64,000 nt of DNA, from the NCBI GenBank assembly GCA_963766365.1, contig CAVXZK010000013.1, positions 124,001 to 188,000 of the forward strand. Direction: 5' to 3'. The notes below the pieces were generated by a model that was not told the origin of the DNA, searched no databases, and saw nothing but the letters and a program-made list of their open reading frames with translations. The position numbers and the translations under genes were made by a program. The stretch comes from JALORV01 sp963766365. Lineage in GTDB: Bacteria; Pseudomonadota; Gammaproteobacteria; Burkholderiales; Burkholderiaceae_F. Below are positions 7,526-16,307 of this stretch, piece by piece. Every line of letters begins with the position of its first letter. Positions within the stretch are counted from its first letter, which is position 1.

Positions 7526-8369
7526 GCTGTCGCACCGACATGAACTCGAGTGGCTCGCCCAGCTGGTGGACGACGTTCGATCGGCAGCGCCACGCCTCGA
7601 GCCGCTGCTCGTGGGCGCGCTGGCGCGCGACCTGCTGCTGCACTACGGCCATGGACTAAAGATTTAACGCGCGACGGGAGATGTTGACTTCGCGCTGGCG
7701 GCTGCCGATTGGAGCGAGTTCTCGGCGGCACGGGATACGCTGCTGGCGAGCGGCTTGTTCGTAGCTCACCGAACGACAACGCACAAACTTCAGCATGCGA
7801 AGTACGGCTGGATCGACCTGATCCTGTTTGGCGCCATCGAGCGGCCAAACGCAACGATTGCCTGGCCCCCGGCCGGCGATGAGGTCATGGAGGTGATCGG
7901 CTACACGGAGGCCGCCAAGGCATCCATCGTCATGGCGTTGCCGAAAGGGCAGACCGCGCGCATCGTGTCGCTGCCGATGCTGGCCGTGCTCAAGGTCTTT
8001 GCGTGGAATGACCGGCATCGCGACACACAAGGCAAGGACGCCGTCGACTTGGGACTCATCCTCCGCAGCTATCTTGAAGCCGGCAACCATGATCGGCTTT
8101 ACGCGGAGTTTCCTCAGGTGATCACGGATAAGTTCGACTTCGAGCCCACCAGCGGCTGGTTGCTGGGCCACGACGCGCGCTCGGCTCTTCTGAAGCACAG
8201 CATTCGCTTTGACCAAGTCATCCAGCGACTGGATTCGATCCTCACCCGCGAGCTGTCTCCGGATCGCCAATCGCTACTGGTGGCGCAACTGAATCCGGTT
8301 CAGACAGACCAAGCGCTCAAACTGTTGGGGGCGTTCCGCGCTGGACTCTTGGGCGCAAGCACGCCCTGA
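7518..8369 (+). pseudogene. AbiEii-like nucleotidyltransferase toxin with in-frame TAA
   Basis: One frame of 284 codons encodes an AbiEii-type nucleotidyltransferase. LVGALARDLLL is the GGxxxRD-like motif, and after a TAA at 7665-7667 comes RATGDVDFALA, the RxTxDxD motif with the metal-binding aspartates. A C-terminal helical region follows. The TAA falls between the two halves of the active site and sits where family members usually have Glu, so GAA to TAA is the simplest explanation. No downstream start would restore both motifs. The toxin is therefore probably dead unless the stop is read through. The remainder up to 8369 is undamaged, which implies a recent event. Confidence 0.75.
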
Positions 8370-8502
8370 ATACCACCACCCTTGTGCCGAACTCGGAGCC
8401 AGCTCGGCGTCGACGCCCAAGGCCTGACGACGGTCGGCATCCCGTGCTAATCGCAGTGGTGCTAGTAACCTCGGCGCCGTCCCCCTCACGAAATAGCACG
8501 GT

Positions 8503-9201
8503 ATGACGCTTGCATCGCTCACCCGCGTCGAGCCGTGGCTCGAGTTCCTTGCGGCCGGCGCGTTCGACCCGTTGTGGCTGTTCGCCGCGGCGGCGCTGCT
8601 GGTGGTCGGGCTGCTTACGCTGCTGGGGAGCCTGTTGGCGCTGCTGCGGCTGCGCGTGTTCTCGTTCGTGCTCCGCGTGTTCTTCGGCGCCACGCTGCTG
8701 GCCGCGGGCGCGCTGGCGGTGCTGGTGGCAGTGGGCACCGCCGGCTACGTGCCGTTCACGCGCGAGGAAGTGGCCGCGACCATACGCGTGGAGCCGACCG
8801 GGCCGCAGCGCTTCGACGCGATCGTGCGGCTGCCGGACGGCCGCAGCGAACGCTTCTCGCTGGCCGGCGACGAGATCTATGTCGACGCGCACATCCTCAA
8901 GTGGAAGCCGTTCGCGCATCGGTTCGGGCTGCACACCGCCTACGAGCTGGACCGCATCGCCGGCCGTTACCAGGCGCTGAAGGACGAGCAGGCGCAGCCG
9001 CGCACCGTGCACGCGCTCGGCAGCCCCAGGCCGTTCGATCTCTTCACGCTGCGGCGGCGCTACCTTGCGCTGGCGCCGCTGCTCGATGCCGAGTACGGTT
9101 CCGCCTCGTTCGTGGCGGTGTCGCGCCCGGTGGATCTCGAGGTGCGCGTCTCGACGACGGGCCTGCTGATCCGCGAGCGAGCGGACCAGCCCGCCCGCTG
9201 A
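8503..9201 (+). CDS. Conserved membrane protein of unknown function
   Basis: The 232-residue protein has two strongly hydrophobic helices at about 21-45 and 50-82, followed by a soluble C-terminal domain of roughly 150 residues with no motif I recognise (for example FTREEVAATIRVEP and the Arg-rich LFTLRRRYLAL). The domain is probably exposed on one side of the inner membrane. It stands alone in front of a GNAT gene, with 42 bases between. No function can be assigned. Confidence 0.65.
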   Translation: MTLASLTRVEPWLEFLAAGAFDPLWLFAAAALLVVGLLTLLGSLLALLRLRVFSFVLRVFFGATLLAAGALAVLVAVGTAGYVPFTREEVAATIRVEPTGPQRFDAIVRLPDGRSERFSLAGDEIYVDAHILKWKPFAHRFGLHTAYELDRIAGRYQALKDEQAQPRTVHALGSPRPFDLFTLRRRYLALAPLLDAEYGSASFVAVSRPVDLEVRVSTTGLLIRERADQPAR

Positions 9202-9243
9202 CCGCGCCATCTATCGGCCCTGCGCCCCGCCGGCACGCGCACG

Positions 9244-9921
9244 ATGAAAGAGCTGCTCGACAACATCGTCTGGCACGCCCTGACCGGCCCGCACGCCCGG
9301 TTCTCGGCCGGTGGCGACGAAGCGCGCCGCTACGCGCGTGGCTTCTCGCCGATCATCGGCTTTGCCGACCAGGCGCGCCCGAACTTCGCCGCGCTTGTGC
9401 CCGTATGCGAGCTAGGCGAGCACTTCTATACCGACGGCTGGTCGGGCACCGCACCGAGCGGCTGGCGCATCGAGCTCGAAGCGACCATGTTCAAGATGAT
9501 CTGGGAGGCCGCCGTTCGGGCGGACGACGCGGCGCCCGAAGCGGTGCCGCTCGGTCCCGAGCATGCGGCGCAGGCGCTCGCGCTGGCCGAGCTGACGCGC
9601 CCTGGCCCGTTTGGCCTGCGCACGATCGAACTCGGCGACTATTTCGGCGTCTTCGACGACGAACGCCTGATCGCGATGGCGGGCGAGCGCATGCACGCCG
9701 GCGCGCTGCGCGAGATCAGCGGGGTGTGCACGCACCCCGACCACCAGGGTCGCGGCCTGGCCCGGCGGCTGATGCTCAAGCTGATCCGCCGGCAGATGCA
9801 GCGGCACGAGACGCCGTTCCTGCACGTGATGAGCAGCAACGTCGGTGCGCGGCAGCTTTACGAGCGGATGGGGTTTCGTAATTACAAGGAATCGGTGGTC
9901 CGCGTCATCGCGCGCGACTGA
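9244..9921 (+). CDS. GNAT-family N-acetyltransferase
   Basis: The 225-residue protein carries the acetyl-CoA-binding block ISGVCTHPDHQGRGLARRL in its C-terminal half, with the Q-x-x-G-x-G/A signature. A strand and the LYERMGF segment close the fold. The N-terminal half, about 100 residues, is family-variable and includes HFYTDGWSGTAPSGW. It should transfer an acetyl group from acetyl-CoA to an amine; the acceptor is unknown. The gene stands alone. Confidence 0.8.
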   Translation: MKELLDNIVWHALTGPHARFSAGGDEARRYARGFSPIIGFADQARPNFAALVPVCELGEHFYTDGWSGTAPSGWRIELEATMFKMIWEAAVRADDAAPEAVPLGPEHAAQALALAELTRPGPFGLRTIELGDYFGVFDDERLIAMAGERMHAGALREISGVCTHPDHQGRGLARRLMLKLIRRQMQRHETPFLHVMSSNVGARQLYERMGFRNYKESVVRVIARD

Positions 9922-10049
9922 TCTAGCCGCGGAGGAGGTCACGCGGTTGCGCGATCAAGCTCGGCGGCGAAGTGGCGAACACCCCTGCCAGGCTCCTTTG
10001 CGATTCGTCGATGTCATAAGACAATGGCCAACAACGGCTACAAGCTCCC

Positions 10050-10616
10050 ATGCGATTCGAAGGCAAACTCGATAAGTGGAACGACGACCGCGGCCTCGGT
10101 TACATCGTGCCGCAGCGGGGCGGCGATCCCGTCTACGTCCATATCTCGGCGTTCCCGGCGGATGGGCGGCGCCCCCGGATCGGCGAAGTTCTGAGCTTTG
10201 AGGTCGAGGCCGGGCGCGACGGGCAGCGGCGCGCGGTCAATGTGCAACGGCCCGGGCACAAGCTGATGCGCACGACACACACGCCAGAACCGCGCCACAC
10301 CGGGCGGGGCGCTCGGTCGTGGGCGGGTCCCGCCGTCGCGGCGCTGCTTGTCGCGGGCGGTGTCTACGCCTACATGCAGTTCTGGGGCGGCTCCAACGAC
10401 GCCGCGTCGAATGGGTCGTCCGGCACTTCGGCGCCGCTCTATTCGTCGCCGCCACCAAGCGGTTTTCGCTGTGATGGGCGAGTCCGCTGCACGCAGATGA
10501 CGTCGTGCGCGGAAGCCAAGTTCTTCCTCGCGAGCTGCCCCGGCGTGGAGATGGATGCGGACTACAACGGCATTCCGTGCGAGCAGACGTTGTGCGTTAG
10601 CGGCAAGGAACGGTAG
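10050..10616 (+). CDS. Cold-shock domain - transmembrane helix - Excalibur domain fusion protein
   Basis: The 188-residue protein has three parts. Residues 1-70 are a cold-shock-like OB fold (MRFEGKLDKWNDDRGLGYIV, then VYVHISAF). A hydrophobic helix follows at about 92-110 (AVAALLVAGGVYAYMQFW). The C-terminal domain has four Cys and the Excalibur core DYNGIPCE, a predicted calcium-binding motif found on cell surfaces. The topology suggests the nucleic-acid-binding part in the cytoplasm and the Cys-rich part in the periplasm. Similar fusions are known in proteobacteria but their role is not established. Confidence 0.75.
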   Translation: MRFEGKLDKWNDDRGLGYIVPQRGGDPVYVHISAFPADGRRPRIGEVLSFEVEAGRDGQRRAVNVQRPGHKLMRTTHTPEPRHTGRGARSWAGPAVAALLVAGGVYAYMQFWGGSNDAASNGSSGTSAPLYSSPPPSGFRCDGRVRCTQMTSCAEAKFFLASCPGVEMDADYNGIPCEQTLCVSGKER

Positions 10617-10711
10617 GCGGCGCGGCGCGCGCCCCCTGCTCGCGCGCCGCTGCCCGGCGGGTGCTGCAACCTGTCCGATAATTGCCTTGTTGCGAACAAA
10701 AGAGGCACGGC

Positions 10712-12082
10712 ATGAGCGCACCCACCAAGTACGTCCTGGACGAATCCCACATGCCCCGGTCCTGGTACAACATCCAGGCCGACCTGCCGGTGACGCTGCC
10801 GCCGGTGCTGCATCCGGGCACGTTGAAGCCGATCGGCCCGGACGATCTCGCGCCGCTCTTCCCGATGGATCTGATCCTGCAGGAGGTGAGCACCGAGCGC
10901 GAGATTGAAATCCCGCAGCAGGTCCGCGAGATCTATCGCCTGTGGCGGCCCGCGCCGCTGTATCGCGCGCATCGACTTGAGAAGGCGCTCGGCACACCGG
11001 CCAAGATCTTCTACAAGTACGAGGGCGTGAGCCCGGCTGGCAGCCACAAGCCGAACACCGCCGTGCCGCAGGCGTTCTACAACTGGGCGTGCGGCATCAA
11101 GCGGCTCACCACCGAGACCGGCGCGGGCCAGTGGGGCACGTCGCTCGCGTTCGCCGGATCGCTGTTCGGGATCGAGGTGCTGATCTTCCAGGTGCGCGTG
11201 TCTTATGACCAGAAGCCATACCGCCGCGCGGTCATGGAGACCTACGGCGCGCGTTGCCTTCCCTCACCCTCGAACGAAACGGAGTACGGCCGACGCGTGC
11301 TGGCAGAGCGGCCCGACCACCCGGGCAGCCTCGGCATCGCCATTTCGGAAGCCGTGGAGCTGGCCGCGCAGCGCGAAGACACCAAATACGCGCTCGGCTC
11401 TGTGCTCAACCATGTGCTGATGCACCAGACCGTCATCGGTCTCGAATCGATCGAGCAGATGCAGATGGCGAACGAGTGGCCCGACGTCGTAGTCGGCTGC
11501 ACTGGTGGCGGCTCGAACTTCGCGGGGATCGCATTTCCTTACATCGGCCACGGGCTGCGCGGCGGCGAGAGCCCGCGCATCGTCGCGGTGGAGCCGGCCG
11601 CCTGCCCGTCGCTCACGCGCGGACGCTACGCCTATGACTTCGGCGACACCGGCCACATGACGCCGCTCACCAAGATGCACACGCTCGGTTCGAGCTTCAC
11701 GCCGCCCGGCTTTCATGCCGGCGGGCTGCGCTATCACGGCATGGCGCCGCTGGTCTCGCACCTGAAGCAGCTGGGCAAGATCGAAGCGACGGCTTACACG
11801 CAGAACGAATGCTTCGCCGCCGGCGTGCTGTTCGCGCGCGCCGAAGGCATCGTGCCGGCGCCGGAAGCCAACCACGCAGTCAAGGGCGCGATCGAGGAAG
11901 CGCTGCGCTGCCAGCGCGAGGGTCACAGCGAGACGATCCTCTTCAATCTGTGCGGCCACGGGCACTTCGACATGAGCGCCTACCAGAAGTACTTCGCCGG
12001 CGAACTCACCGACGAGAGCTACGACGAGAAGGAGCTGGCGATGGCGCTGGCCGGACTGCCGAGCGTGCCGCAAGCCGCCTGA
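10712..12082 (+). CDS. trpB: Tryptophan synthase beta chain, type 2 (TrpB2)
   Basis: The 456-residue PLP enzyme is of the TrpB2 type, which condenses indole with serine to tryptophan. Lys113 in AGSHKPN is the cofactor lysine, and GCTGGGSNF binds the phosphate. Its length and the N-terminal extension (MPRSWYNIQADLP) separate it from the shorter TrpB1. The ATG at 10712 follows AAAAGAGG. It stands alone, away from trpA and trpC, as is usual for TrpB2, which may act as an independent indole-salvage enzyme. Confidence 0.9.
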   Translation: MSAPTKYVLDESHMPRSWYNIQADLPVTLPPVLHPGTLKPIGPDDLAPLFPMDLILQEVSTEREIEIPQQVREIYRLWRPAPLYRAHRLEKALGTPAKIFYKYEGVSPAGSHKPNTAVPQAFYNWACGIKRLTTETGAGQWGTSLAFAGSLFGIEVLIFQVRVSYDQKPYRRAVMETYGARCLPSPSNETEYGRRVLAERPDHPGSLGIAISEAVELAAQREDTKYALGSVLNHVLMHQTVIGLESIEQMQMANEWPDVVVGCTGGGSNFAGIAFPYIGHGLRGGESPRIVAVEPAACPSLTRGRYAYDFGDTGHMTPLTKMHTLGSSFTPPGFHAGGLRYHGMAPLVSHLKQLGKIEATAYTQNECFAAGVLFARAEGIVPAPEANHAVKGAIEEALRCQREGHSETILFNLCGHGHFDMSAYQKYFAGELTDESYDEKELAMALAGLPSVPQAA

Positions 12083-12217
12083 CGAGCTGCGCCCCGCGCT
12101 GGCGCGGCGGCGGGCGAGCCGGGCCTGTGTGCCCGGTCAAAGCCCCTCACTGCACTCGGACTACGGTAGGGAATATGCCGCCCGCCTGGGCGCGGGCGAC
12201 CCTGCACGGAGGTCACG

Positions 12218-13711
12218 ATGAGTCGCCGCCCGATGTCTCCCGGGGATGCAGTGTGGTTCCACATGGACGGGCCCGCCAACACGGCGGTGATCACCAGCAT
12301 CCTGATCACGACAGCGCCGCTGGAATTCGAGAAGGTCAAGCGCGTCTACACGCATCGGCTGGCGCGCTTCCGCCGCTTCAGCGAGCGCGTGGTGGAGGCG
12401 GGGCTCCCGCTCCCCACGCCGCACTGGGAGGCGCTGCCGGGCTTCGCCATCGAACAGCAGCTGCATCACGTCGCCCTGCCCGCGCCGGGCGGGGACGCGG
12501 CGCTCGCCGACCTGGTCAGCGACATCGCCAGCACGCCGCTGGACCACGCGCGCCCGTTGTGGGACGTGCACGTCGTCGATGGCGTCGGCCACGGCAGCGC
12601 GCTGATCACGCGCATGCATCACTGCATGGGCGACGGCACGGCCAACGTGCTGATTGCCAAGACGCTGTTCGATGCGACGCCGGATGCACCACTCGAGGGG
12701 AGCTTCGCGCCCGAGTCGGCTGCGATCGACGAAAGCGCGGTCGAGCAACTGTTCGCACCGATGCTGCAGATTGCCCGGCGCTCGGCCCGGCAACTGCGCG
12801 GTGCGATAAACACCACAGTGGATGCGGCCACGCACCCGCAGGAGACGCTGCGCAAGGCCGGCTTTGCACTCGCCGGCGCCGGCATGCTGGCGAGCGAACT
12901 GCTGCGCACGGCCGATCCCCCGTCGCCGCTGAAAGGCGCTTTTGGGCTCAGGAAACGCGCGGCGTGGTCGGCGCCGGTGTCGCTGGCGGACGTGAAGGCG
13001 ATCGGCGCGCCGATGGGTGCAAAGGTCAATGACGTGCTGGTGGCCGGCATGACCGGCGCCCTGCGCACCTACCTCAGCCGGCGTGGCGTGGATGTGAACC
13101 ACACGACGGTGCGCGCGATGGTGCCTGTGGACCTGCGCCCGCCGGAGCGCACCGACCGGCTCGGTAACGAGTTCGGCGTCGTGCTGCTGGATCTCGCGAT
13201 CGGCAGCCGGCAGCGGCTGCAGCGGGTGCTCGCCACCAAAGCCAACATGGATACGCTTAAGCGTTCGCCCGAGCCGGTCGCGGCGCTGGCGTTGTTCAAC
13301 CTGCTGGGCCGCGTGCCCAAGCCGGTCGAGGACATCGCGGCGCGGATGTTCCAAAGCAAGGCCAGCGTCGTGATGACCAACGTCGCCGGTCCGCAACAGC
13401 CAATACACCTCGCCGGTGCGCCGATCGAGCGCGTGATGTTCTGGGTGCCTCACCCGGGCAAGGAAATGGGCATGGGCATCAGCATCCTGAGCTACTGCGG
13501 CAGCGCCACGCTATCCGTCATTGCCGATGCGAACCTGGTACCCGATCCGGAAGCGATCACGCAGGAGTTCAATCGCGAGTTTGCGGCGATGCTCAAGGCA
13601 GTTCGGGCGAAAAAGACGCCGCCGGGCAAGACGGCAGCCCGGCGCGCGTCGCGATCCTCGCCGCGCCGGCACACAGGTGATCCGGCAGGCGCTGCCCGAG
13701 TCAGGCCCTGA
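12218..13711 (+). CDS. Wax ester synthase/diacylglycerol acyltransferase (WS/DGAT), canonical motif
   Basis: The 497-residue WS/DGAT enzyme carries the full catalytic motif HHCMGDG at 134-140, the preceding ARPLWDVHVVDG block (111-122) and a C-terminal segment with VTNVAGP. It should make wax esters or triacylglycerol from acyl-CoA at the inner membrane or lipid droplet. A strong ribosome site (ACGGAGG) lies before the ATG at 12218. Its basic tail of about 45 residues ends by overlapping the convergent baseplate-like gene by 11 bases. It is a paralogue of the protein encoded at 1131-2714, whose motif is altered. Confidence 0.9.
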   Translation: MSRRPMSPGDAVWFHMDGPANTAVITSILITTAPLEFEKVKRVYTHRLARFRRFSERVVEAGLPLPTPHWEALPGFAIEQQLHHVALPAPGGDAALADLVSDIASTPLDHARPLWDVHVVDGVGHGSALITRMHHCMGDGTANVLIAKTLFDATPDAPLEGSFAPESAAIDESAVEQLFAPMLQIARRSARQLRGAINTTVDAATHPQETLRKAGFALAGAGMLASELLRTADPPSPLKGAFGLRKRAAWSAPVSLADVKAIGAPMGAKVNDVLVAGMTGALRTYLSRRGVDVNHTTVRAMVPVDLRPPERTDRLGNEFGVVLLDLAIGSRQRLQRVLATKANMDTLKRSPEPVAALALFNLLGRVPKPVEDIAARMFQSKASVVMTNVAGPQQPIHLAGAPIERVMFWVPHPGKEMGMGISILSYCGSATLSVIADANLVPDPEAITQEFNREFAAMLKAVRAKKTPPGKTAARRASRSSPRRHTGDPAGAARVRP

Positions 13712-14459
13712 CCTTCGCCGCCTTGAATTTCCGATCGAGCGCCCACCGTCCCCGGCTGAAGTTCAACCGCGCGAGCGCAATGGCGGTGCCATCGGTGTTT
13801 GGCGCGAGGGTTGCGCTGAAGGTCTCCGTGATGCGCGAGAAGCTCACTTCCTCTTGCGGGTCCGACTGCGGATCCGTCGCCAAGGCGGGGACCGGACGGC
13901 ACGGCTGCTCGGCGTAGTGCAGCAGCACCAGCAGCACCTTGCCTTGTGCCGGGAGCGGTAACGTCGTAGGCACGCTCACCTCGATTTCCTCTCCGCGTGC
14001 GTTGAACGCCAGGCCGGGCGCGATGACCACCTGTGACTTGCTGCCGGTGCGCTCGAGCGTGACCTCCAGTCCAGTCACGACGCCTGAACCGTACAGCACC
14101 CGGTTGCGGCGATGGGTCTTGTGCCTGAGGTAGTCCTGCTCGGCCGTAAAGTCGGCCACGCTGAGCAACTGGCCGGCGAAGTAGTTCACGCGCTGCGGGC
14201 CCGGTGGGCAGTCGTCCGTTCCGCTCGAGCCGCCCAGTGCGTCGGCCAGCTGCGCTACGTGCCGCGCCAGCGCGCGGGCATTGGCGTCGAGAGTGGTGCT
14301 GCGGTATTGCAGCTCGGTCAGTGCATACGAGAGCAGTTCGAGCACCGTGATACCGGGGTCATGCGTGTTGTGTGTTGTCCATTCCGGTACCACTCGCGCC
14401 ATTTCACGCACCATGGCATTCGCGAGGGACTGCCACTGGTTTTTGCTGAGTGTTCGCAT
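13701..14459 (-). CDS. Orphan protein with a baseplate-J-like N-terminus
   Basis: In the 252-residue protein, the first 60 residues include HNTHDPGITVLELLSYALTEL. This resembles the start of baseplate assembly proteins of contractile tails and injection systems. The remainder (YFAGQLLSVADFTAEQDYL, then VLYGSGVVTGLEVTLER) looks like the segment that such proteins or their companions use as an assembly region. No other tail, sheath or tube gene is present nearby, so it is either a remnant or a single-gene surface protein. No signal peptide is visible. Confidence 0.55.
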   Translation of the reverse strand: MRTLSKNQWQSLANAMVREMARVVPEWTTHNTHDPGITVLELLSYALTELQYRSTTLDANARALARHVAQLADALGGSSGTDDCPPGPQRVNYFAGQLLSVADFTAEQDYLRHKTHRRNRVLYGSGVVTGLEVTLERTGSKSQVVIAPGLAFNARGEEIEVSVPTTLPLPAQGKVLLVLLHYAEQPCRPVPALATDPQSDPQEEVSFSRITETFSATLAPNTDGTAIALARLNFSRGRWALDRKFKAAKVRA

Positions 14460-14712
14460 GCTGGCTACTTGAATGGGGGAGAGTTGGTAAGGCAGTTTGG
14501 CGGCAGGGGGCCACCCTAGACCCTTCTGAATCGGGACGTCAACAACGCCCGGCTTTGCTGCTGCCTCTTCCGCGCGTGATTCTTGTTAGACGGCTCTACC
14601 TTGAATGCAACGCCGCTGATGCACGGCATGGCGGCAGCCAGCCGTTGCGCCAAAGTGAAGTTGTCCACCGCGGGGTAAGCGTCGGACGCAGGCAAGCAGG
14701 AAAGGAGAAGCC

Positions 14713-15087
14713 ATGGCCAGGCGTCAAAGGACAGTGAAGGGCACGGGACCACGGCGGCGTGCAGTAGAGCCGACTCCCCGGCATGCGCCGACCGTTCACG
14801 CAGTACGTCCTGAAACGATGAAGATGATGAAGGCCCGGCTCGAGGTCGCGGGGCGCAAGCTCCAGACCACGGGTGTCGCGGCCGGCAGGTTCGCGCGCAG
14901 TTCGATGCGCGAAGTGACCGGCGCGGTACGGGCCTCGCGTGAGCCGATGACGGCGCTGTGGCGCAATGTTCGGCTCGCCGGTCGCCACATCGTGCGGGAC
15001 GCCACCGCGGCGTGGCATGAAGTCGTGCCCGCCGGCAAAGAGGTGCTGAAACTGCCTGTCGCACGCTCCCGTCGCCCGGCTGCGTAG
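14713..15087 (+). CDS. Small highly basic protein, unknown function
   Basis: The 124-residue protein is rich in Arg, Ala and Lys with few acidic residues. It begins MARRQRTVKGTGPRRR and has a central amphipathic helix region (MKMMKARLEVAGRKLQ). A strong ribosome site AAAGGAGAAG precedes the ATG. Composition suggests a nucleic-acid-binding or phasin/histone-like helix protein, but no family is recognised. It lies upstream of the nucleotidyltransferase operon but is separated from it by palindromes and about 160 bases. Confidence 0.5.
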   Translation: MARRQRTVKGTGPRRRAVEPTPRHAPTVHAVRPETMKMMKARLEVAGRKLQTTGVAAGRFARSSMREVTGAVRASREPMTALWRNVRLAGRHIVRDATAAWHEVVPAGKEVLKLPVARSRRPAA

Positions 15088-15213
15088 TGCGGCTGCGGTA
15101 AGGTTGCGGCGCTGACGCCTTCCTTCCTCCACAAGCAGGAGGCAGGGAGCGGTGGCGCCGCAGCCCGCATTTTTGGGTTTCGACAAAGGCGGCCGTCGGG
15201 GTTAAGAGTGCAA

Positions 15214-15247
15214 ACCCATTTTGGGCACGAAACCACCCAAATTGGGT
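15214..15247. promoter_or_regulatory. Two palindromes 21 bases apart, operator of the wHTH-nucleotidyltransferase operon
   Basis: CCCA-TTT-TGGG lies at 15215-15225 and ACCCAA-A-TTGGGT at 15235-15247. Their centres are 21 bases apart, two helical turns, so a dimeric regulator could bind both on the same DNA face. The second ends immediately before the ATG at 15248. The wHTH domain of the first gene product is the obvious candidate to bind here. Confidence 0.6.
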
Positions 15248-15895
15248 ATGATGCGCCGGATGGCGATGAAGCGCACCGCACGCAAGGCCGCGACCCGCAC
15301 CGCTCCCCGGGTCAGCTTGGCCGACGCGCTGTTCAGCGGCACGCGGCAGCGTGTGCTGGGCTTGCTATTTGGGCAACCCGATCGCAGCTTCTACGCGAAT
15401 GAGTTGATTGCGCTGATCCGCGGCGGATCTGGCGCCGTGCAGCGCGAGCTGGCGCGGCTCGCGCAAAGCGGGCTGGTAACCGTGCGCGTTTCGGGCAATC
15501 AAAAACACTTTCAGGCGAACCGTGAGTCGCCCATCTTCGAGGAACTTTGCGGCATCGCTCGCAAGACAGTAGGCCTCGCAGAGCCGTTGCAGCAGGCGCT
15601 CGCCCCATTGGCTCGCGGCATCCGCGCAGCATTCATCTATGGTTCGGTGGCCAAGCGGCAGGACACGGCAAGCAGTGATGTCGATCTCATGGTGGTCAGC
15701 GACAAGGTGAGCTACACCGACCTCTACGGAGCACTGGAACCGCTCAGCCAGCACTTGGCCCGCACGGTCAATCCGACGATCTACACAACGAAGGAACTGG
15801 CCCAGCGCATTGAAAGTGGGGAGTCATTCATCAAGCGCGTGATGGGGCAACCAAAGATCTGGCTGATCGGAAGCGAAGATGCCCTCGGCCTTTGA
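15248..15895 (+). CDS. Winged-helix DNA-binding domain fused to an MNT-type nucleotidyltransferase
   Basis: The 215-residue protein has an ArsR-like winged helix at about 25-95 (FYANELIALIRGGSGAVQREL). A minimal nucleotidyltransferase domain follows, with YGSVAKRQDTASSDVDLMVV: GS at 132-133 and Asp144/Asp146 in the GSx10DxD pattern. MNT proteins paired with HEPN partners act as antitoxins that AMPylate the toxin. Here the extra wHTH would let the same protein repress its operon through the adjacent palindromes. The frame is open from a TTG at 15221, but that would run through the operator, so ATG 15248 is chosen. The next gene overlaps by 17 bases. Confidence 0.75.
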   Translation: MMRRMAMKRTARKAATRTAPRVSLADALFSGTRQRVLGLLFGQPDRSFYANELIALIRGGSGAVQRELARLAQSGLVTVRVSGNQKHFQANRESPIFEELCGIARKTVGLAEPLQQALAPLARGIRAAFIYGSVAKRQDTASSDVDLMVVSDKVSYTDLYGALEPLSQHLARTVNPTIYTTKELAQRIESGESFIKRVMGQPKIWLIGSEDALGL

Positions 15896-16307
15896 CCATC
15901 TGAGCGGCCCCGGCAAGCCACTGCACGCCGAGCCGCCCGACGCAGGGGAGATTGCTGGACTGAAACGGTCAGGCATGGCACGCCTGACTGATGCAGGAAA
16001 TGTCGCCCTTGCCCTCGAAAGCCGGTTCGACCTCGGATACAACGCCGCCCACGCGCTGCGCCTGGCGGCCCTCCGTTGGCACGGTTACCGTTCCGGAAGT
16101 CGATACATTGTCTTCCAGCTGCTGCCGCATACGCTGGGTCTCGGGCCGGAGACATGGCGCGTGCTCGCCAAGTGTCATGAAGTGCGCAACAAGGGCGAGT
16201 ACGAGGGTGACTTGAACATCAACGAACGACTCGTCACGGACTTGATTGCGGCGTGCCGCACCGTGGCTAAGAAACTTGAAGACCCGGGACCGACTGCCAA
16301 ACCATGA
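15879..16307 (+). CDS. HEPN-like helical protein, partner of the nucleotidyltransferase
   Basis: The 142-residue, mostly helical protein contains YNAAHALRLAALRWHGY and ends with CHEVRNKGEYEGDLNIN. The RN-x3-YEG element at about 103-110 is typical of small HEPN-fold proteins encoded beside nucleotidyltransferases. The classical RNase motif Rx4-6H is not complete, because no His follows the Arg at the right distance, so RNase activity is uncertain. The gene overlaps the nucleotidyltransferase by 17 bases and the NYN gene by 4. It could be the toxin, or a substrate or adaptor in a three-part system. Confidence 0.6.
   Translation: MPSAFDHLSGPGKPLHAEPPDAGEIAGLKRSGMARLTDAGNVALALESRFDLGYNAAHALRLAALRWHGYRSGSRYIVFQLLPHTLGLGPETWRVLAKCHEVRNKGEYEGDLNINERLVTDLIAACRTVAKKLEDPGPTAKP

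Noticed and set aside
15879..16307. Calling the HEPN-like protein an active RNase toxin
   Set aside because: The Rx4-6H motif is incomplete, so only the fold-level call is supported.
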